DNA of 64,000 nt, taken from positions 22,393,293-22,457,292 of the forward strand of contig NC_086357.1 in the NCBI RefSeq assembly GCF_036324505.1, given 5' to 3'. The stretch is from Eleginops maclovinus (Eukaryota > Chordata > Actinopteri > Perciformes > Eleginopidae). The position numbers and the translations under genes were made by a program. Under the pieces are notes generated by a model. That model did no database searches. It was not told where the DNA came from and was given only the letters and a program-made list of their open reading frames with translations. Positions 62,001 to 64,000 of this stretch are shown in pieces. The first letter of the stretch is position 1; the number at the start of each line of letters is the position of its first letter.

Positions 62001-64000
62001 ATTTCTTAATGTTAACAGCAAACATTTGTTGCTGTTATCACACCAAAGTGTCCATCAGAAGGTCTCTTTTCAAGAGCCTTCAGATCTAACAATAAAACTC
62101 TAGAAATCCAACATTAGATTGGTAGCTTAATGTCCAATGACTTCATCGCAAGCCATTTCTTCTCCTTTGGTATTTGTTGGACGTCTGTATATTTCTTAAT
62201 ATACTGTACATTATTATTTCTATGGAGGGGTTGCATGGACTCTATGAGACCATTGAGTATTAACCACACTGCTCTGTACTCATGGAAACTCGCAGGCCTT
62301 TCTGAGGTCTCCTGCCCGTCTCCCATACGCAGGATAAGGACATTTAACATTAGTGCAAACGTTTGCTCTCTCAGCTAAAGCACCATTTCCAGTGCTATCA
62401 GGCTTTATATCCATAACCCCACCCAAGCACCCATTTCCCCAACCCTCCTGGCACAGCAACCCAAAACTATGACCCCCAACCCACACACACGCATACACAC
62501 ACGCACAGCCATGTAAAATTGTTAGAAAAAAAAAGTAGCACAACACGTTATCTTAAGTGTAGACAGACAGAAATAAACTATACATCTTTAAACCTCTGAT
62601 TCTACTGTCCACAAGGATACAAAGAGCGAGAGAAAGCAAACTCAAGTAAATATCTGTATGATTTCACACACATTTCTGCGTATGTATTCAAGAGGAGGGC
62701 ATCAGTGTGTGGCTTAGCCAGGGAGATAAATTAGACATATCTCTAGTCTACAGTGGACTAAGACTGAGGGCTTTGGTTAATTAACAAAACGTATAAGACT
62801 TTTGAGGTTCAGAGAAACCAATGTTTAAGATGGCTAACAGCTTCACCTTCACATCAAGACAAAGCTGGTTTACGCGGTCCATACCCAATCCTACATAAAG
62901 ATCACATATATCTTGCACTGTCCGCCTATAGGAGTCAAACTGTGCATTAATGAACCCCATCTTAATCATAACGGAGAACCAAAATAGAAAGTAGGACTCT
63001 CAGGACCGGCCAACCACTGCCAATGACCAACAAGGGTAAACAAAGAGTTTTGCAAATCTGCACCAAGAGAGCCGTGATGTAAACAAGCAATTATCCATCG
63101 AGTAGTTTTAACAGTATGGTAGATTTGCTTCTGTGGTACCGTGCACCTATTATCACTGCGGTTCCTCGGAGAACACGTGTAGTTATGAGAGGAGCTGGTG
63201 AGCAGATGGGGCAGACGCAAAGTTTGTTTATCCAAGCTTGTCCCGAGACCCTCCGGCCTGCCAGCCAGCAACACATGCACAAAACAAAAATGCATGCCAA
63301 CACACACACACACGCAGTGCCCTTTCTTCTTCTCCTCTTTCTAGCCCCGTCCTTTACATTAAGACATAAAGACAACTTACTAGATTTCAGCAACAACTAA
63401 CTTCAAGTGGTATCAGTTACATGGATTCATTTAGTCTTTTCTTAAGGGTGGACAGAACAACTCTTTGAGAGCTCTGATCTCGTATATTTCTATTTTTTAT
63501 GGCAGCTTGTCGTCAAAACCTGATCAGAACCAGTGGAGGAGCTCGACCTCACCACCACGTACAGAAAAAAGGACTTATCTCTTTTGCAACTGGTTTGTTT
63601 CAGAGTACCCGTTTTGTTGACAATAGTGCCCTCCTCAGTAACAAAGTGCATTTATAACCTGCGTCTTTCCAATTAAGGTGCAAAGGGCCGATTGCTGAGC
63701 TGCAGCTCTACTGCAGATATTACAGGGCGGGGGCGGGGACCTTAAATCACATGAATTTTTTCTTCTTGACGTAAAGGCTCAATGTGCCAGTTTGGAAAAT
63801 AACATTGGATTCCGAGAACAAAAAACGCAGCTTAAGATATACTAAGACTAACAAATCCAGATGTATGGAGTCACTTACAATATTCAAACAGATATGTCAG
63901 CGCTGGTGTTTTCCGCTTCTCCACGGGATACCTGGACCCAGTGAGCTGAGTATCTGAGTGTGTGTGTGTGTGAACATGTGTGTGAGACAGAAAAAGTGCA

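Larger units (their letters stand above)
50461..64000. other. Gene-free upstream region of tcf3
   Basis: About 13.5 kb in which I find no exon with a recognisable domain. All open frames are short, low-complexity or built on microsatellites. It holds microsatellites (55592-55608 G-run; 55705-55729 GT; 58341-58368 TA; 58707-58724 C-run; 59012-59041 GA). It also holds several AT-rich segments with octamer and homeodomain-type words (52340-52540, 53610-53690, 54280-54440, 55830-56000, 56300-56400) that could be tcf3 enhancers. Confidence 0.6.

Overview
The window looks like a teleost (ray-finned fish) chromosome segment. All convincing genes are vertebrate, are split into many short exons with GT/AG introns, and lie on the minus strand. 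Repeats of kinds common in fish sit in introns and spacers. I annotated the genes by joining minus-strand exons by eye and checking that phases close. No sequence search was run.

Layout, in order of coordinate (each gene reads from high to low). (1) 241-11105: a class V unconventional myosin. It has an intact-looking motor, six IQ motifs and a short coiled coil. Only the first part of the globular tail (DIL, cargo-binding) domain is present before a stop, followed by a poly(A) signal at the window edge. (2) 13225-16344: mbd3, a 274-residue methyl-CpG-binding-domain protein of the NuRD complex, with a candidate alternative first exon at 18204-18217. (3) 19527-20775: uqcr11, the 60-residue small subunit of respiratory complex III. 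(4) 26021-47024: tcf3 (E2A), an E-protein bHLH transcription factor assembled from 19 coding exons whose phases all agree (637 residues). It has a 3' UTR of about 3.5 kb and a non-coding first exon near 49.9 kb. (5) About 50.5-64 kb: no gene that I can support, only microsatellites and several AT-rich stretches that look like conserved regulatory elements upstream of tcf3.

The order mbd3-uqcr11-tcf3 corresponds to the human 19p13.3 neighbourhood (from memory). In humans the E-protein paralogues TCF12 and TCF4 lie near MYO5A/MYO5C (15q21) and MYO5B (18q21, with MBD2). A class V myosin beside mbd3/tcf3 is therefore what one would expect of the fourth copy of an ancient duplicated block, one absent from mammals. 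Its tail appears to be degenerating or specialised, which is the most unusual biology in the window.

The genes are not an operon and their products work in separate processes: actin transport, chromatin repression, mitochondrial respiration and lineage transcription. What they share is synteny, orientation and a last intron placed just after the stop codon in the three complete genes.
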